A stretch of 64,000 nucleotides of DNA from Linanthus parryae (GCA_023055425.1 JALGPY010000006.1:76320435-76384434), one strand, 5' to 3'; shown: positions 41,522-55,385, counted from the stretch's first letter. The notes: generated by a model from the sequence alone, not told the origin. Translations and numbers: made by a program.

Positions 41522-43559
41522 CTAAACCAATGCTTCTTTATTTAGCATGCCCAATTCCAATCTTAAGGCTGAAAATCTTTCATCTGGCAATGGTTTAGTG
41601 AAGATATCTGTAAATTGAAAGTTAGTAGAAACAAATTCAAGAGCAATATCACCTTTTTCAGCAGGATCTCTTATGAAGTGATGTCTAACATTAATATGCT
41701 TTGTTCTTGAATGCTGAACTGGATTCTTTGTAATAGATATTGCACTTGCGTTGTCACACGGGATAGGTATATATATTTCTGAAATCAAATCCAAGCTTCT
41801 GTTGTTTCTTTGAATGCCAGCTGATTAAAGATGATCCAATAAATTGACAGCATCCTGATGTACTCTTTATATCAACTTTATATCCTGCAAAGTCAGCATC
41901 TGAATAGCCACACAAAGAGAAGTTAGATTGTTTAGGATACCAAAGCCCTAAGTCTTTGGTACCATTGAGATATATGGATATTCTCTTAACTACAGTCATG
42001 TGCGATTCTTTATGTTCAGCTTGAAATTCAAAACACATACAAACACTAAACATGATATTTGGTCTGCTAGCTGTGAGGTAGAGTAATGATCCAATCATAC
42101 CTCTATACTCTTTCACATTCACACTCTTACCAGATTCATCTTTCTCTAAAGATAATGTAGAACTCATGGGGGTCTTGATCTCTTTGGATTGAGACATATT
42201 ATACTTAATTAGAAAATCTCTTGTGTACTTGCTTTGATGTAGGAATATGCCTATCTTCATCTGATGAATTTGTAGTCCAAGAAAGAAGTTAAATTCTCCC
42301 ATCAAGCTCATTTCAAATTCCCTGCTCATAAGACTTGAGAATTCCTTGCACAGAAGATCATTAGTAGCTCCAAACAGAATATCATCAACATAAATTTGAA
42401 CTACAAGCATGTCTTTCTCATGAGTTTTTTATGAAAATGGTCTTATCTACTAATCCTATTTTGAAATTATTTTCCAGTAGAAATTTTGACAATCTTTCAT
42501 ACCAAGCCCTTGGAGCTTATTTCAAACCATAAAGAGCCTTGTCAAGTTTGTAAACATGATCTGGAAACTTGTCATTTTCAAAACCTGGAGGTTGAGCAAC
42601 ATAAACTTCTTCTTGCAGATAGCCATTTAAAAATGCACACTTCACATCCATTTGAAAGAGTTTTATATTCTTGTGAGATGCAAATGCAAGTAGAATTATA
42701 ATTTCTTCAACCTGGAAACAAGAGCAAATGTTTCTTCATAGTCAATACCTTCTTCTTGATTGTAGCCTTGAGCTACCAATCTTGCTTTGTTTCTGATTAC
42801 CTTTCCATTCTCATCTAACTTGTTTCTGAATACCCATTTGGTGTCAATGACATACTGATTTCTTGGTGGAGGAACTAGATTCCAAACCTTGTTCCTTTCA
42901 AACTCATTGAGTTCACTTTGCATAGCTATAATACAGTCTGCTTCTTGTAAAGCTTCCTTCACAATTTTAGGTTCTACAGGAGAGATAAAAGCATTAAAAG
43001 CACAAAGATTTTTCAACTGTGATCTGTTTTGTGTACCAGTGGTTGGATAAGAAATAATATTGTCAGCAGGATGAGATGAGAGAGATTTAAATCTCTTCCT
43101 TGGTGTCCAAGGTTCAGGATCTCCAATATGTTTTTTCAAGTCTCTGAGAACTTGAAGTAGTAGCTTGTTCCGCAGTCTTTTCTGGACATTCTGTTTCAAG
43201 GCTTTGAACCTTAGGCCTTGAAAATGCCTTCTTTGTTCCTGCAACACTTCCTTGAAACCTTTTGAGTATTCTTCTTCAGTGTCTGAATCATGCTTGTTTA
43301 TATTAAGATCTGCAAAACCGTCACTCAAAGAACCATCATAGCTTTCATCAAATATAACATGAATGCTTTCTTCAACAAGCTTTGTTCTCTTATTATAAAT
43401 TCTATAGGCTTTGCTTGTCTGTGAATAACCAAGAAAAACCTTAATCACTTCTTGCATCAAACTTACCAAGATTGTCCTTACCGTTATTGTGGACAAAACA
43501 AGTACAATCAAAAGGCTTGAAGTAAGAAATGTTTGGCTTTCCTCCTTTGAATAGCTCAT
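41522..43559 (-). pseudogene. Copia reverse transcriptase and RNase H
   Basis: The RT begins in the 43559-42696 stretch (NELNEFERNKVWNLVPPP-type start, then TKWVFRNKLDENGKV and [20 protein letters not shown]) and continues after a gap at 42695-42411 in 42410-41754, with YVDDILFGATN as the catalytic box and FFLGLQI. RNase H has GYSDADFAGYKVDIKSTSG and, in 41794-41522, PIPCDNASAISITKNPVQHS and DIFTKPL. Frameshifts near 42700-42410 and 41790 break it, the latter removing the segment between WHSKKQ and the final block. Confidence 0.88.
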
Positions 43560-44098
43560 AAGGGGTCTTCTTCAGAATATGTTTGATCAAGCACCTGTTA
43601 AGAATATAGTTTGTCGTATTCACAGCTTCGGCCCAATAATACTCTGGAAATTTGTTTTCCAGAAGCATTGTTCTTGACATGTCTTCAAGAGTCATGTTCT
43701 TTCTTTCAACAACTCCATTTTGTTGAGGAGTTCTAGGAGCAGAAAAGTTGTGAGAGATACCATGCATAGAACATAATACATCAAACTATAGTTTATCAAA
43801 ATCTCTACCATGATCACTTCTGATTGAAGCAATAGGTAGTTTTTTCAAGGTTTAAAGTTTCCTACAAAAGCTTTGAAAATTTAGTGAGAGCTTCTGATTT
43901 TTCTCTAAGAAACATAACCCAAGTATATCTAGAAAAATCATCTACAATAACAAGTATGTACTTCTTACCCTTTGGAGTTGGAGTTCTCATAGGACCACAG
44001 AGATCCATGTACAATAATTCAATGGGTCTAGTAGTACTTACGAAGTTCTTTGGTTTGAATGAGCTTCTAGCTTGCTTGCCTTGGCACATGCCTTGCAT
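43441..44098 (-). pseudogene. Copia integrase, broken
   Basis: The integrase core starts in 44098-43862 with RPIELLYMDLCGPMRTPT (first Asp) and ILVIVDDFSRYTWVMFL. A break at 43861-43768 removes the region of the second Asp. The segment 43767-43441 carries the Glu region (SAPRTPQQNGVVERKN) and YILNRCLI. The middle of the triad is therefore degraded. Confidence 0.85.
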
Positions 44099-44214
44099 AC
44101 TTCTTCATCTTTGAAATTGATAGAGGGTAGACCTCTTACTAAGTTCTTGGAAACCAGCTTGTTCAAGGTATGCAAGCTAATGTGTCCCAACTTTCTGTGC
44201 CAAATCTTTGAATC

Positions 44215-44589
44215 TTATTTCAAGGCCTTGAGATACTTCAAGTTTTCTCCTGCAACTTTGTTAGTTTGAAACGTATAGACATTGTTTAATCTAAAGGTAG
44301 TGACGATGCAATTTCCACAGTTCTCATCTTGCACCAAACATTTATCTTTGTCAAATATAACCTTGTTACCATTATCACAAAGCTGAGAAGCACTATGCAA
44401 ATTGAATTTCAAACCATCAACTAGATATACATCATAAATGAAATTTTCAGAATCTGTACCAACTTTACCAATACCAAGACTGCTGCATTTGCCTTTTTCA
44501 CCAAGTGTAATTGAAAATTCAGATTGCTCTTTCAATTTTGGACATAGAGATCTCATTCCACTCATGTGTCTTGAGCAACCACTGTCCAT
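44215..44589 (-). pseudogene. Copia aspartic protease and pre-integrase region
   Basis: The stretch starts MDSGCSRHMSGMRSL, the D-S-G-C-S-R-H-M protease signature of plant copia elements, and continues as the GAG-pre-integrase region (YDVYLVDGLKFNLHSASQLCD). It stops at 44215, ahead of the zinc-binding part of the integrase. Confidence 0.85.
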
Positions 44590-44647
44590 AAAATATTTAT
44601 GTTATTTGATCTTGGTGACAACCTGCAAAAACCATTCACTGCCTTAC

Positions 44648-46083
44648 CTAGCTGTTAGAGCAAGTGTTGAATTTAGATTCATATTCAGGGTCAACCATGT
44701 TAGGTGGTCTAACCCCTTTAGGTACCCAAATCTGTCTAACTTGTCCTTTGAGTTGGAATGGAAAAGTATTCCTCATTATGTGAGGGTCTCTTCTTCTAAA
44801 AGGACAATTCATCTTAACATTACCTACCTTATTGCAGTAATGGCACTTAAGAAATGTTCTCCTTCCAACTTTCACAAATATGGTATTGTTCTTTTTGGGA
44901 ACATTTGGATTGTATCCAGTATCAGTTTTTTGAGCAGACTTTAAGCTTCCTCCAAGAATCAATTTAAAATTGTGTTCGAGCCTGCAAGTCTTGTTTTGAC
45001 TAATTCAGATTCTTGAAGCTTCTCTGTTAGAGTTTTCTTTTTTTTTTATCCAATTCATCAACTTGATATCTTATATTGACAATATTTTCGCTTGAGAGAG
45101 AGTTCTCAGTGACTACTTCCTTGACTTGTGTTTTCAAGGCTTTGAAACTAGTTTTCAAGGACTTGAAATCACTGTCAGTTTTGTTCTGAGAGATTTCAAG
45201 ATTTTGATTCAGGCAAACAAGATGCAAGTTTTCTTTTTCTTGCTCATGAACTTTTTCTTTCAAAACTCTAATCTCTTTCAGATATTCCTCTTCATTACAA
45301 GCATTAATCTAAGATAATCAGAGAGGGCTTCTGTTTGTTTTGAAATCAAGAAGTTTACCATTACCTCAATGTTATTTTCAGAACTTTCATCATGCTTGGC
45401 CATAAAGCATAGGTTGGAATGTTCTTCAGACAGAGTCACTTGAGGTTTTTGAATCACTCCAGGAGGCTATCATAGCTTTCTTACTTCTATCATGGTATTT
45501 CTTCTGAAAGTTCTGGCTCTTTTTGTGTGAACAGCCTCTGATCAACTGTCCTTCATCACTACACTCAAAGAAATTCATAACTTTAGGCTTATTGCCATGT
45601 GAAGAAGATTTACCTTTGTAGTCTTTGCTACTGGAGGATCTGTGTCTATCTCTGCTGAAGTCCTTGTTATCAAAGTTCTTCTTCATTTCGTGAATTCTGG
45701 TCAAGGCTTTGGAAATCAAAGCAATTGGATCTTCATCATCATCTTCAGTTTCAAGGCTTTGAGGTGGCTCATTCTCCTTTGTCTTGAGAGCTAGGTTCGT
45801 GACACCTTCTGGTAATTCTCCATCAACTTCATTCATGGATATTTCATGTGTAAGGAGCTTCCCTTGTAGGTCATCAAGTTGAAGTAATGAGAGATATTGG
45901 GCTTCCTCAATAGCAGTAGTCTTTGGTTCCCATTTTGCCTTTGGAAGACTTCTCAGAATCTTTCTAACATTTTCTTCATTGGAAATGTGTTCTCCAAATG
46001 AATCAAGATTGTTTAAAATGTCAGTGAATCTTTTGAACATGTCTCTGATTGACTCATCTCCATTCATCTTGAATAGCTCATAT
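44648..46083 (-). pseudogene. Copia gag, C-terminal part
   Basis: From the insertion point of the Tekay-like element at 46083 the gag continues on the minus strand: MNGDESIRDMFKRFTDIL at the start of 46067-45426, LRSLPKAKWEPKTTAIEEA, a degenerate knuckle CSDEGQLIRGCSHK and MIASWSD. It goes on through 45263-45027 (coiled-coil-like, with FKSLKTSFKALK) and 44962-44648, which holds a CHYCNKVGNVKMNC zinc-finger variant. At least two frameshifts or stops break it. Confidence 0.82.
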
Positions 46084-48427
46084 TGTCACGCCCGTAAACC
46101 GGGGTGATTTTTTTTTTTTGAAATAAAACTAAAAGAACTAATCGAACAAGTGGTGAACTGAACAACTCAAACTTTTATTACACAAACTGAAATATGTTAC
46201 AGAGTATTCAGAGCTACTAACGGTTACCAACCCAACTATGTTACAAACAAAACGAGTTGAAACTCTTCTCAAAAGCTACAGATAAACTAGCACTCCAAGC
46301 ATCTAAGACAACTCGGGGACTTGACCGTCACCACCATCATAACTTGTACCTGTAAAATGTTAGGGGTGAGCTTACTGCAAGATCAGTAGAGAACATCAAG
46401 GCAACAGTCCAAGCACGTATTGTTTCATGGTACACGTATCACATCAGCATGCTATTACAGTTTAATATAATCATGTTTATGTCATGCATATGCCAGTTTT
46501 ATCGTTTCATTATCTTCATGGAACCTGGGGTGCTCACATGCGCGGTCGCAGCCCGGAGTGAGTGAGCCGCTCTCCGCATACGTACTCTCACCTGGGAGCG
46601 GAGTGCCCCACCTGCCATCAAGCTGGCAGTGCTTTCTGCACCAGGCCTCGGGTGCAATCAGGGTCTTTGACCCAAGGGATGTACAATCCCTAACCCCGTC
46701 CATTTATCTTTCCATTTTCATATTTAATTTCACATGCAAATCGTGCATGAACATCAATATCGATAATATCATCATGCTAACAGCATATCAACAATCAACA
46801 CAGTTGATAGCATGTATCCAACAAAGTTACGAATATCAACAGTATATTCGAATAGCAATTTCAGCAGCATCTCTGTATGATTCAGATACTCAAATAACAA
46901 TTTGACAGCACCTCCATATGAATCATATATCAACTTACAATTTCACAATAGCATCGACACAATAATAACAATTTGATAATTATAACAGTTATATCGAAGC
47001 AGTACAACAACTAGCATATAAACAGGCAACGCAATGTGTTTAGGGCTATAACGTTGAGATTCCCTAACTCGGTCCGACGAAGCTGCTAATATTATAATAT
47101 AGAACCTCCAGAACCTCCGAATATAATACTCGAGAATATCCTCCGCTAATCTCTCTAACTCTCTCTCTGGTGTTTGACTGAAATCTCGAATGAGAATTAA
47201 CTATAATGTCGGGTCGTATTTATAGGAGAGTGCGACGAATAATATCGCGACGCGCAGCGACATACGTGTCTGATATCCAGACTACTGACTCGTCCGGGTG
47301 GACACATGTCGCACAAGGGACGTGGGCCCCGCATGACCAAGCATGCTTAAGGCCAGGCACTGATTGTCAGGGGACTCCCACGTAAAAAACCCACCTACAT
47401 GGGTATGCTAGCAGGTGCATAAGCCACAAACGTGGCCAACTTCCCTAAGTGAAACTCAACAAAGTCAAATTCACCAATTACTTTACTCTTGCCCCTTTAC
47501 TTGGCCACAAAGGAAACTAATCTTTAGCTATATGAAAGAGTCACGTTGGTAGTTTCCCTTCCTCAGTTATTTTTCTAGTAATATTCCATGTGTTCTTTAT
47601 TTTTATTTTTCTTTTCTTTTTGTTTTGTTTTCTTTTGTCTTATCCTTTAGCCACGTACTGACTCCAAAATGATTGGCCAAATTAGAGACACCCTCCTATG
47701 GTGACAATTTAGTTACTTAATCATCTAGTCTCTCGAACATATAAATATCAAACCTAGTAGCTAGTTTTAGTGTAAACTGTCCAAAAGCAATACTACTATC
47801 ACTAGTATAAAAGTTACTCAAAATAAAGAATAATACCAACTTTGTAAATATTTAAACATGGACTTAAAATTTTGAACATGTATTTTAATGTATAGTTGTA
47901 AAATCATCAGACAGTATGTTAGTAGAGTTCATTCTATATTTCTTTGTTTCCAAAGTCCAGCCATGTTCTTCCTTACCAACACACCCACGTCCAACAACAA
48001 GTCATTTTCCTATCTTCTTCTTTTTTTTTTATAAATATATATATGTATATATATATTTTTTTTAACAGCCATCTAATGATTTTCTGCTTATTTCTGAATA
48101 AACCAACTATTTACCCAAACTGTGAAGCATTAGGAAAATCTTAAGGTAATGTGAGTAATAGCTCCAAGTGCGAAATTCTACAGATATAACCTGGTAATAA
48201 TAATACGTTTTGTTATTCTAAAAATAATAATGTCAAATGTCCAAATTTAGAAGTCCATACTAAAATTGGTTTTAGACGAACACGACTCCCACGTCAATTT
48301 TATACACATGTAAACGTTATGCTAAATAATAGGAAAAATATAACAGCTGTAAATAATCCAAGTTCGACTAACATGGTGGCTAAAAAAAATTATATTTCCA
48401 TATTTTGAAAAATACCGGGACATTACA
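46084..48427 (-). repeat. 3' LTR of the Tekay-like element
   Basis: 2344 bp; matches 53048-55385 with scattered differences. Open stretches within it (for example around 46482-46905) recur in both LTRs and are not genes. Confidence 0.93.
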
Positions 48428-48444
48428 CCTCTACCCCCTTAAAG
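48428..48444 (-). other. Polypurine tract of the Tekay-like element
   Basis: Minus strand: TTAAGGGGGTAGAGG immediately before the TGTAATG start of the LTR. Confidence 0.8.
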
Positions 48445-48462
48445 AAATTGTATCCTCAAAAT

Positions 48463-51400
48463 TTAAGGCATACCTTCTGGTATAAATAAGTGTGGATAGT
48501 TCTCTCGCATCAAAGCTTCTCGCTCCCATGTCATCTCCTCAATACCACCACGACTCCATAAAACTTTCACTAAAGGAATAGCTCGTCCCCTTAGGATCTT
48601 CTCTTGGTGATCTAGAACTCGAATAGGCTTCTCTTCAAATAACACGTCATCAGATACTTCTAGATCCTCAAAATTCAAGACGTGAGATGGGTCTGGCTCG
48701 TATTTCCTTAGCATCGAAACATGAAATACACTATGAACGCCTGGAAGCTGAGGTGGCAACGCTAGATGATAAGCAACGTCTTCAACTCTCTCAAGAATCT
48801 CAAAGGGACCAATGAAACGTGGAGATAACTTTCCCTTCTTCCCAAATCGAATAAGACCTCTTCTAGGCATCACTTTCAAGAAAACGTGATCACCAACTTC
48901 AAAATACAAAGGTCTCCGCCTCTGATCTGCATAACTCTTTTGACGACTCTGAAGTCTCTGTCTAATAAGCTTAATTTTCTCAGTTGTCTCCATGACAAGC
49001 TCAGGTCCTAGAATAGGTGTATCTCCAACTTCGGTCCAACACAATGGTGATCGACAAGGTCTACCATATAAAGCCTCATAAGGCGCCATACCAATGCTAG
49101 CCTGAAAGTTGTTGTTATAAGCAAACTCCACAAGAGGTAAATGATCTTCCCAACTTACCTTAAGATCCATCACACAAGCTCTAAGCATATCTTCTAGAAT
49201 TTAGATCGTCCTCTCAGATTGACCATATGTCTGAGGGTGAAATGCAGTGCTAAAACATAACTGAGAACCTAAAGCATGTTGCAAACTTTGCCAAAACTGG
49301 GAAGTGAATCTAGGGTCTCTGTCTGAAACAATAGATATTGGAACTCCATGTAAACGAACTATCTCTTTGACGTATCGTCGACTCAAGACATCTAATGAGT
49401 CAGTCATACGAATGGGCAAGAAATGAGCCGACTTAGTTAAACGATCAACAATGACCCAAACTGAATCATGTCCTCTAGGAGATCTAGGCAACCCCGTAAC
49501 AAAGTCCATAGTAATATGTTCCCACTTCCACTCTGCTATAGGCAAAGGCTGTAATAATCCAGCTGGTCTTTGGTGTTCTGCTTTAACTTGTTGACAAGTC
49601 AAACATCTAGACACAAACTGGGACACGTCTCTCTTCATTCCATTCCAAATGTATTGGCAACACAAATCACGATACATCTTAGTTCCACCCGGATGACCTG
49701 CTAAACGAGAATAATGGAACTCCTTAAGTACTTCTTCTCTCATTTGGTCCACCTTTGGAACAAATACCCTTCCTCTAAGCCTCAAGCTATTATCTGCATG
49801 AATAGACCAACCCTCCTTTGCACTACCCTCTTTAACTTGCTTCTTAATTTCCTCCGATTCAGAATCTAGTCGTTGTGCCTCAATAACTCTAGTAAGAAGA
49901 CTAGGTGTAGCAACTAAGCTTCCAATATAACATAAGTCATTCTTATCCTCTAAACCCAAGTCGCACTCGTTGATTGAGCTAATCATATGCCACTCTCTGA
50001 TCAAAATACTTGCAATAATTTCTCGAGACTTCCGACTTAAAGCATCAGCAACAGTGTTAGCTTTCCCTGGATGATACTCCAAATGTGAAATCATAATCAT
50101 CTAAGTACTCCATCCAACTATGTTGTCTCATATTAAGATCTTTCTGAGTGAATACGTACTTAAGACTCTTATGATCAGAAAATACTTCAAAACACTCGCG
50201 ATAAAGATAATGTCTCCAAGTCTTCAAAGCGAATACAATAGCTGCTAACTCCAAATCATGTGTAGGGTAATTAATTTCATGAGCCTTTAACTGTCGAGAG
50301 CCGTAAGCCACAAATTTACCTAACTGCATCAATACACATCCCAAACCCTCCTTAGAAGCATCACAATAAACAGTATAGCCCAAACCTCTTTCTGGAACAA
50401 CCAATGTAGGAGCACTCGTCAATCTCTTCTTCAACTCTTGAAATACTCTCTCACAAGAATCATTCCAAACAAACTTCTCTCCCTTCCTAGTCAACTTTGT
50501 CAATGTGCCTGCCAAACGAGAGAAATTCTCTATAAACTTCCGATAATACCCAGCTAGCCCCAGAAAACTCCGAATCTCAAATACAATCTTTGGCCTCTCC
50601 GAATTCATAACGGCCTCAACCTTGCTAGGATCAACTGCAACTCCAGATTCAGACACTACAGGCCCAAGAAACTTCACCTCAGTCAGCCAGAATTCACATT
50701 TGCTGGCTTTGTTGGTTGTCTCTAAGCAATTGTAACACCAACCTCAAGTGTTTCTCATGCTCCTCTTCCGACCGAGAATATATTAAGATATCATCTATGA
50801 ATACGATTACAAACTGATCAAAATAAATCTTGAAAATGCGGTTCATCAAGTCCATAAATACCGCCGGAGCATTAGACAACCCAAATGGCATCACTAAGAA
50901 CTCATAATGACTATATCTAGTCCTGAAGGTAGTGTTTGGTATATCATCCTCTCTAACCCTCAACTGATGATACCCCGATCTAAGATCAATCTTAGAAAAA
51001 CACTTAGATCCCTTCAACTGATCAAACAAATCATCAATTATGGGTAAAGGATATTTATTCTTGATGGTAACACGATTAAGCTACCTATAATCAATAACAA
51101 CCTCAAAGTCCCATCCTTCTTCTTAGCAAATAGCACAGGAGCTCCCCACGGTGAGCAACTAGGTCTAATATACCCCCGATCAGATAAAACTTGGATTTGG
51201 ACCTTAAGCTCCTTCAACTCAGCCGGAGCCATACGATAAGGTGTTATAGAGATAGGTTGAGTACCAGGTTGCAAATCAATGAATACTTCTACTTCCCTAT
51301 GAGGAGGTAAACTGGGTAACTCCTCAGGAAATACATCAGCAAACTCACTAACGACATGTGGTAAGGCAATGACTTGTCCAGACTCATCTGAACCTGATAA

Positions 51401-51913
51401 ACTGGATAACCACCCATCCCGATGATCACGCCACTGAGAGTGTCTAAATGACGAAGGCAATACATCTCTAAAGTTTCTGGTGAACTGGAAACGAGTACCA
51501 TCTGGGGTAACTGCCGTCACCCGCTTCTCATGACAATCTAATACAACAAAGTGAGCAGACAACAAGTCCATGCCCAAAATGATGTCAAACTCGGCCATGT
51601 CTAGAACTCTCAAGTCAAAAGTAAATCGAGCATCAAAAATGACTAGCTCACAGTCTTTACATATTTTATCAACTCAAGTCCTCCCACCTAACGGTGAGTT
51701 AACTCCCAAAGCAGCATGTAGAGGTTCCGCAGATAAGCCAAGTAATGAAACACATGAAGCAAATATGAAGGAATGCGAAGCGCCAGAATCAAATAAGACA
51801 TCTACCCATGTATTGTGCAATAAAAATGTACCTCGTATCACTGTGTGATCATATATGGGTTCCTCAATTGGATAAAGTGAAAAAGCTCTCCCCTGAGATC
51901 CTTGACTTTGCAC
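48463..51913 (-). pseudogene. Tekay-like pol, broken into several frames
   Basis: Protease (51913-51674): VDVLFDSGASHSFIF. RT (51613-50694): [27 protein letters not shown] and FIDDILIYS. RNase H (50677-50057): [15 protein letters not shown] and YLDDYDF. Integrase (50100-48463): [49 protein letters not shown], and a C-terminus with PIRVLDHQEK and EEMTWERE like a chromodomain. Breaks occur near 51640 (stop), 51100-51030, 50690, 50100-50057 (frameshift) and 49201-49188 (stop). Each domain is recognisable but no complete polyprotein can be made. Confidence 0.9.
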
Positions 51914-51931
51914 ACCAACCTTCCCTTTACC

Positions 51932-52903
51932 TCAACCATAGCCCGCCTGCTGGGACCCTCCAGAAGTATGTGAAACTGATGGCCTAGAAGAATGCTCAGA
52001 TGGTGCAGGAAAAAACTGCGACTGCTGGTTCACACTACCCTGCTGAGATCCCCCACCATAACATGTAGCATTCCCACGAGGACACTCACTACGGTAGTGG
52101 CCTGACTGGCCACACCCCCAACATGTAACACTACTCTTCTCTTGGAAACCACGACCTTGTGGACGAGGAGGCCTAAAAGATTGGCTTTGGGAATAAAATG
52201 TCCTCTGCCTCTTGCCAAAATCATTCTCTCTTTGGTTAGACTGCCTCCCCTTCTGTTGGTAACCTCGGTTCTGACCCTTAGTCTCCCATATACCTTTAGA
52301 GTCAGCCAAATCCCTCTCAGCGACTAAAGCAGACTCTACAACCTCAGAATAAGACTCCAAGCGTAAAACTGCTATCTTGCCTCGAACAGATGGAGAAAGA
52401 CTCCATTCAAACAACCTAGCCTTCTCGGTATCATCAGACACCATATTAAGGGCATATCGGGCAAGATCAGTAAACTTTGCCTCATACTGCATTACGTACA
52501 TACTACCCTGTTTCAAGTTCAAGAACTCCCGAGCCTTAGCTGCCCGAACTACCTCCGGAAAGAACTTCCTAAAAAACATAGTCTTAAAGGTCCTCCACGA
52601 GATAAGTGATATGTCAAGGTTAGAGGTCACCAAATACCACCACTGATCAGCCTCATCTTCCAACTGAAAAGTTGCTAATCTTACTCTAGTCTCATCTCCC
52701 AAGATCCCCATAACAACAAAAGTCTTCTCAATCTGTCTTGCCCAATGCTCCGCTGCAACTGGGTCAGGGCTACCTCGAAAAACAGGTGGATTTTGTCCCT
52801 TAAACTCCTTAAGTGCCTTCATAGTATCAGGGTTAGCACCCTGATTAGGGACAGAAGCACTACTATCTCCATTCGTCCCATCCCCCAAGTTTGCTGTAGC
52901 CAT
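51932..52903 (-). CDS. Tekay-like gag, intact
   Basis: A 323-codon ORF from ATG at 52903. The Retrotrans_gag domain occupies about residues 40-190 (PPVFRGSPDPVAAEHWARQI, ATFQLEDEADQWW, FRKFFPEVVR). A Gln/Arg-rich stretch follows, then the zinc knuckle CWGCGQSGHYRSEC near residue 270, which binds RNA. It is the only undamaged ORF of this element and could still be translated. The stop lies just before the protease frame, about 18 bases away. Confidence 0.88.
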   Translation of the reverse strand: MATANLGDGTNGDSSASVPNQGANPDTMKALKEFKGQNPPVFRGSPDPVAAEHWARQIEKTFVVMGILGDETRVRLATFQLEDEADQWWYLVTSNLDISLISWRTFKTMFFRKFFPEVVRAAKAREFLNLKQGSMYVMQYEAKFTDLARYALNMVSDDTEKARLFEWSLSPSVRGKIAVLRLESYSEVVESALVAERDLADSKGIWETKGQNRGYQQKGRQSNQRENDFGKRQRTFYSQSQSFRPPRPQGRGFQEKSSVTCWGCGQSGHYRSECPRGNATCYGGGSQQGSVNQQSQFFPAPSEHSSRPSVSHTSGGSQQAGYG

Positions 52904-53032
52904 CTACAACAAAAACATCTAAAATGTCATACCAATAAACTTGTGAGGTAGGATCAAGTCAAGCACATAGAACTCATAACACAAAAGATTCCTAAACCAT
53001 TACCCCAAGCCCGAGGTGTTTCGTATACCTAA

Positions 53033-53044
53033 GCTCTGATACCA
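53033..53044 (-). other. Primer binding site of the Tekay-like element
   Basis: Minus strand TGGTATCAGAGC, initiator-Met tRNA type, three bases inside the 5' LTR. Confidence 0.88.
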
Positions 53045-53047
53045 AGC

Positions 53048-55385
53048 TGTCACGCCCGTAAACCGGGGTGAATTTTTTTTTGAAAATAAAACTAAAGGAA
53101 CTAATCGAACAAGTGGTGAACTGAACAACTCAAACTTTTACTACACAAACTGAAACATGTTACAGCGTAGTCAGAGCTACTAACGGTTCCCAACCCAACT
53201 ATGTTACAAACAAAACGAGTTGAGACTCGTCTCAAAAGCTACAGATAAACTAGCACTCCAAGCATCTAAGACAACTCAGGGACTGGACCGTCACCACCAT
53301 CATAACTTGTACCTGTAAACTGTTAGGGGTGAGCTTACTGCAAGCTCAGTAGAGAACATCAAGGCAACATTCCAAGCACGTATTGTTTCATAACACACGT
53401 ATCACATCAGCATGCTATTACAGTTCAATATAATCATTTTTATGTCATGCATATGCCAGTTTTATCGTTTCATTATCTTCATGGAACCTGGGGTGCTCAC
53501 ATGCGCGGTCGCAGCCCGGAGTGAGTCAGCAGCCCTCCGCATACGTACTCTCAACTGGGAGCGGAGTGCCCCACCTGCCATCAAGCTGGAAGTGCTTTCT
53601 CCACCAGGCCTCGGGTGCAATCAGGGTCTTTGACCCAAGGGATGTACAATCCCTAACCCCGTCCATTTATCTTTCCACTTTCATATTTAATTTCACATGC
53701 AAATCGTGCATGAACATCAATATCGATAATATCATCATGCTAACAACATATCAACAATGAACACAATTTATAGCATGTATCCAGCATAGTTACGAATATC
53801 AACAGTATATTCAAATAGCAATTTCAGCAGCATCTCTGTATGATTCAGATACTCAAATAACAATTTGACAGCACCTCCATATGAATCATATATCAACTAC
53901 AATTTCACAATAGCATCGACACAATAATATCAATTCGATAATTATAACAGTTATATCGAAGCAGTACAACAACTAGCATATAAACAGGCAACGCAATACG
54001 TTTAGGGCTATAACGTTGAGATTCCCTACCTCGGTCCGACGAAGCTGCTAATATTATAATATAGAACCTCCAGAACCTCTGAATATAATACTCGAGAATA
54101 TCCTCCGCTAATCTCTCTAACTCTCTCTCTAGTGTTTAACTGAAATCTGGAATGAGAATTAGCTATAACATCGGGTCGTATTTATAGGAGAGTGCGACGA
54201 ACAATATCACGACGCGCAGCGACATACGTGTCTGATATCCGGACTACTGACTCGTCCAGGTGGACACATGTCGCACAAGGGACGTGGGCCCCGCATGACC
54301 AAGCATGCTTATGGCCACGCACTGATTGTCAGGGGACTCCCACGTAAAAACCCACCTACATGAGTATGCTAGCACGTGCATAAGCCACAAACGTGGCCAA
54401 CTTCCCTAAGTGAAACTCAACAAAGTCAAATTCACCAATTACTTTACTCTTGCCCCTTTACTCGGCCACAAAGGAAACTAATCTTTAGCTATATGAAAGA
54501 GTCACGTTGGTAGTTTCCCTTCCTCAGTTATTTTTCTAGTAATATTCCATGTGTTCTTTATTTTTATTTTTCTTTTCTTTTTGTTTTGTTTTCTTTTGTC
54601 TTATCCTTTAGCCACGTACTGACTCCAAAATGATTGGCCAAATTAGAGACACCCTCCTATGGTGACAATTTAGTTACTTAATCATCTAGTCTCTCAAGCA
54701 TATAAATATCAAACCTAGTAGCTAGTTTTTGTGTAAACTGTCCAAAAGCAATACTACTATCACTAGTACAAAAGTTACTCAAAATAAAGAATAATATCAA
54801 CTTTGTAAATATTTAAACATGGACTTAAAATTTTGAACATGTATTTCAATGTGTAGTTGTAAAATCATCAGACAGTATGTTAGTAGAGTTCATTCTATAT
54901 TTCTTTGTTTCCAAAGTCCAGCCATGTTCTTCCTTACCAACACACCCACGTCCAACAAGAAGTCATTTTCCTATCTTTTTTTATATGTATATATATATAT
55001 ATAGAGATTTTTTTTAACAGCCATCTAATGATTTTCTGCTTATTTCTGAATAAACCAACTATTTACCAAAACTGTGAAGCATTAGGAAAATCTTAAGGTA
55101 ATGTGAGTAATAGCTCCAAGTGCGAAATTCTACAGATATAACATGGTAATAACATAACGTTTAGGTATTCTAAAAATAATAATGTCAAATGTCCAAATTT
55201 AGAAGTCTATACTAAAATTGATTTTAGACGAACACGACTCCCACGTCAATTTTATACACATGTAAACGTTATGCCAAATAATAGGAAAAATATAAATGTA
55301 TCAGCTGTAAATAATACAAGTTCGACTAACATGATGGCTAAAAAAAATTATATTTCCATATTTTGAAAAATACCGGGACATTACA
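53048..55385 (-). repeat. 5' LTR of the Tekay-like element
   Basis: 2338 bp, TGTCACG...ATTACA, paired with 46084-48427. Confidence 0.93.

Larger units (their letters stand above)
46084..55385 (-). mobile_element. Tekay-like Ty3/gypsy chromovirus inside the copia gag
   Basis: LTRs of about 2.34 kb (46084-48427, 53048-55385) start TGTCACGCCCGTAAACC and end CCGGGACATTACA. CATAT flanks both ends (46079-46083, 55386-55390), a perfect TSD. The primer binding site is the initiator-Met type. Gag is intact, but pol is broken by several frameshifts and stops. The integrase C-terminus looks like a chromodomain, and the overall protein signatures (DSGASHSFI, TWERE-type ending) fit the Tekay/Del clade of plant chromoviruses. 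The LTRs differ by scattered substitutions and small indels, so it is younger than the host copia but not recent. Confidence 0.92.

Noticed and set aside
46482..46905. ORFs in the Tekay-like LTR (also at 53412-53760)
   Set aside because: Present in both LTRs and broken differently in each; no family match.
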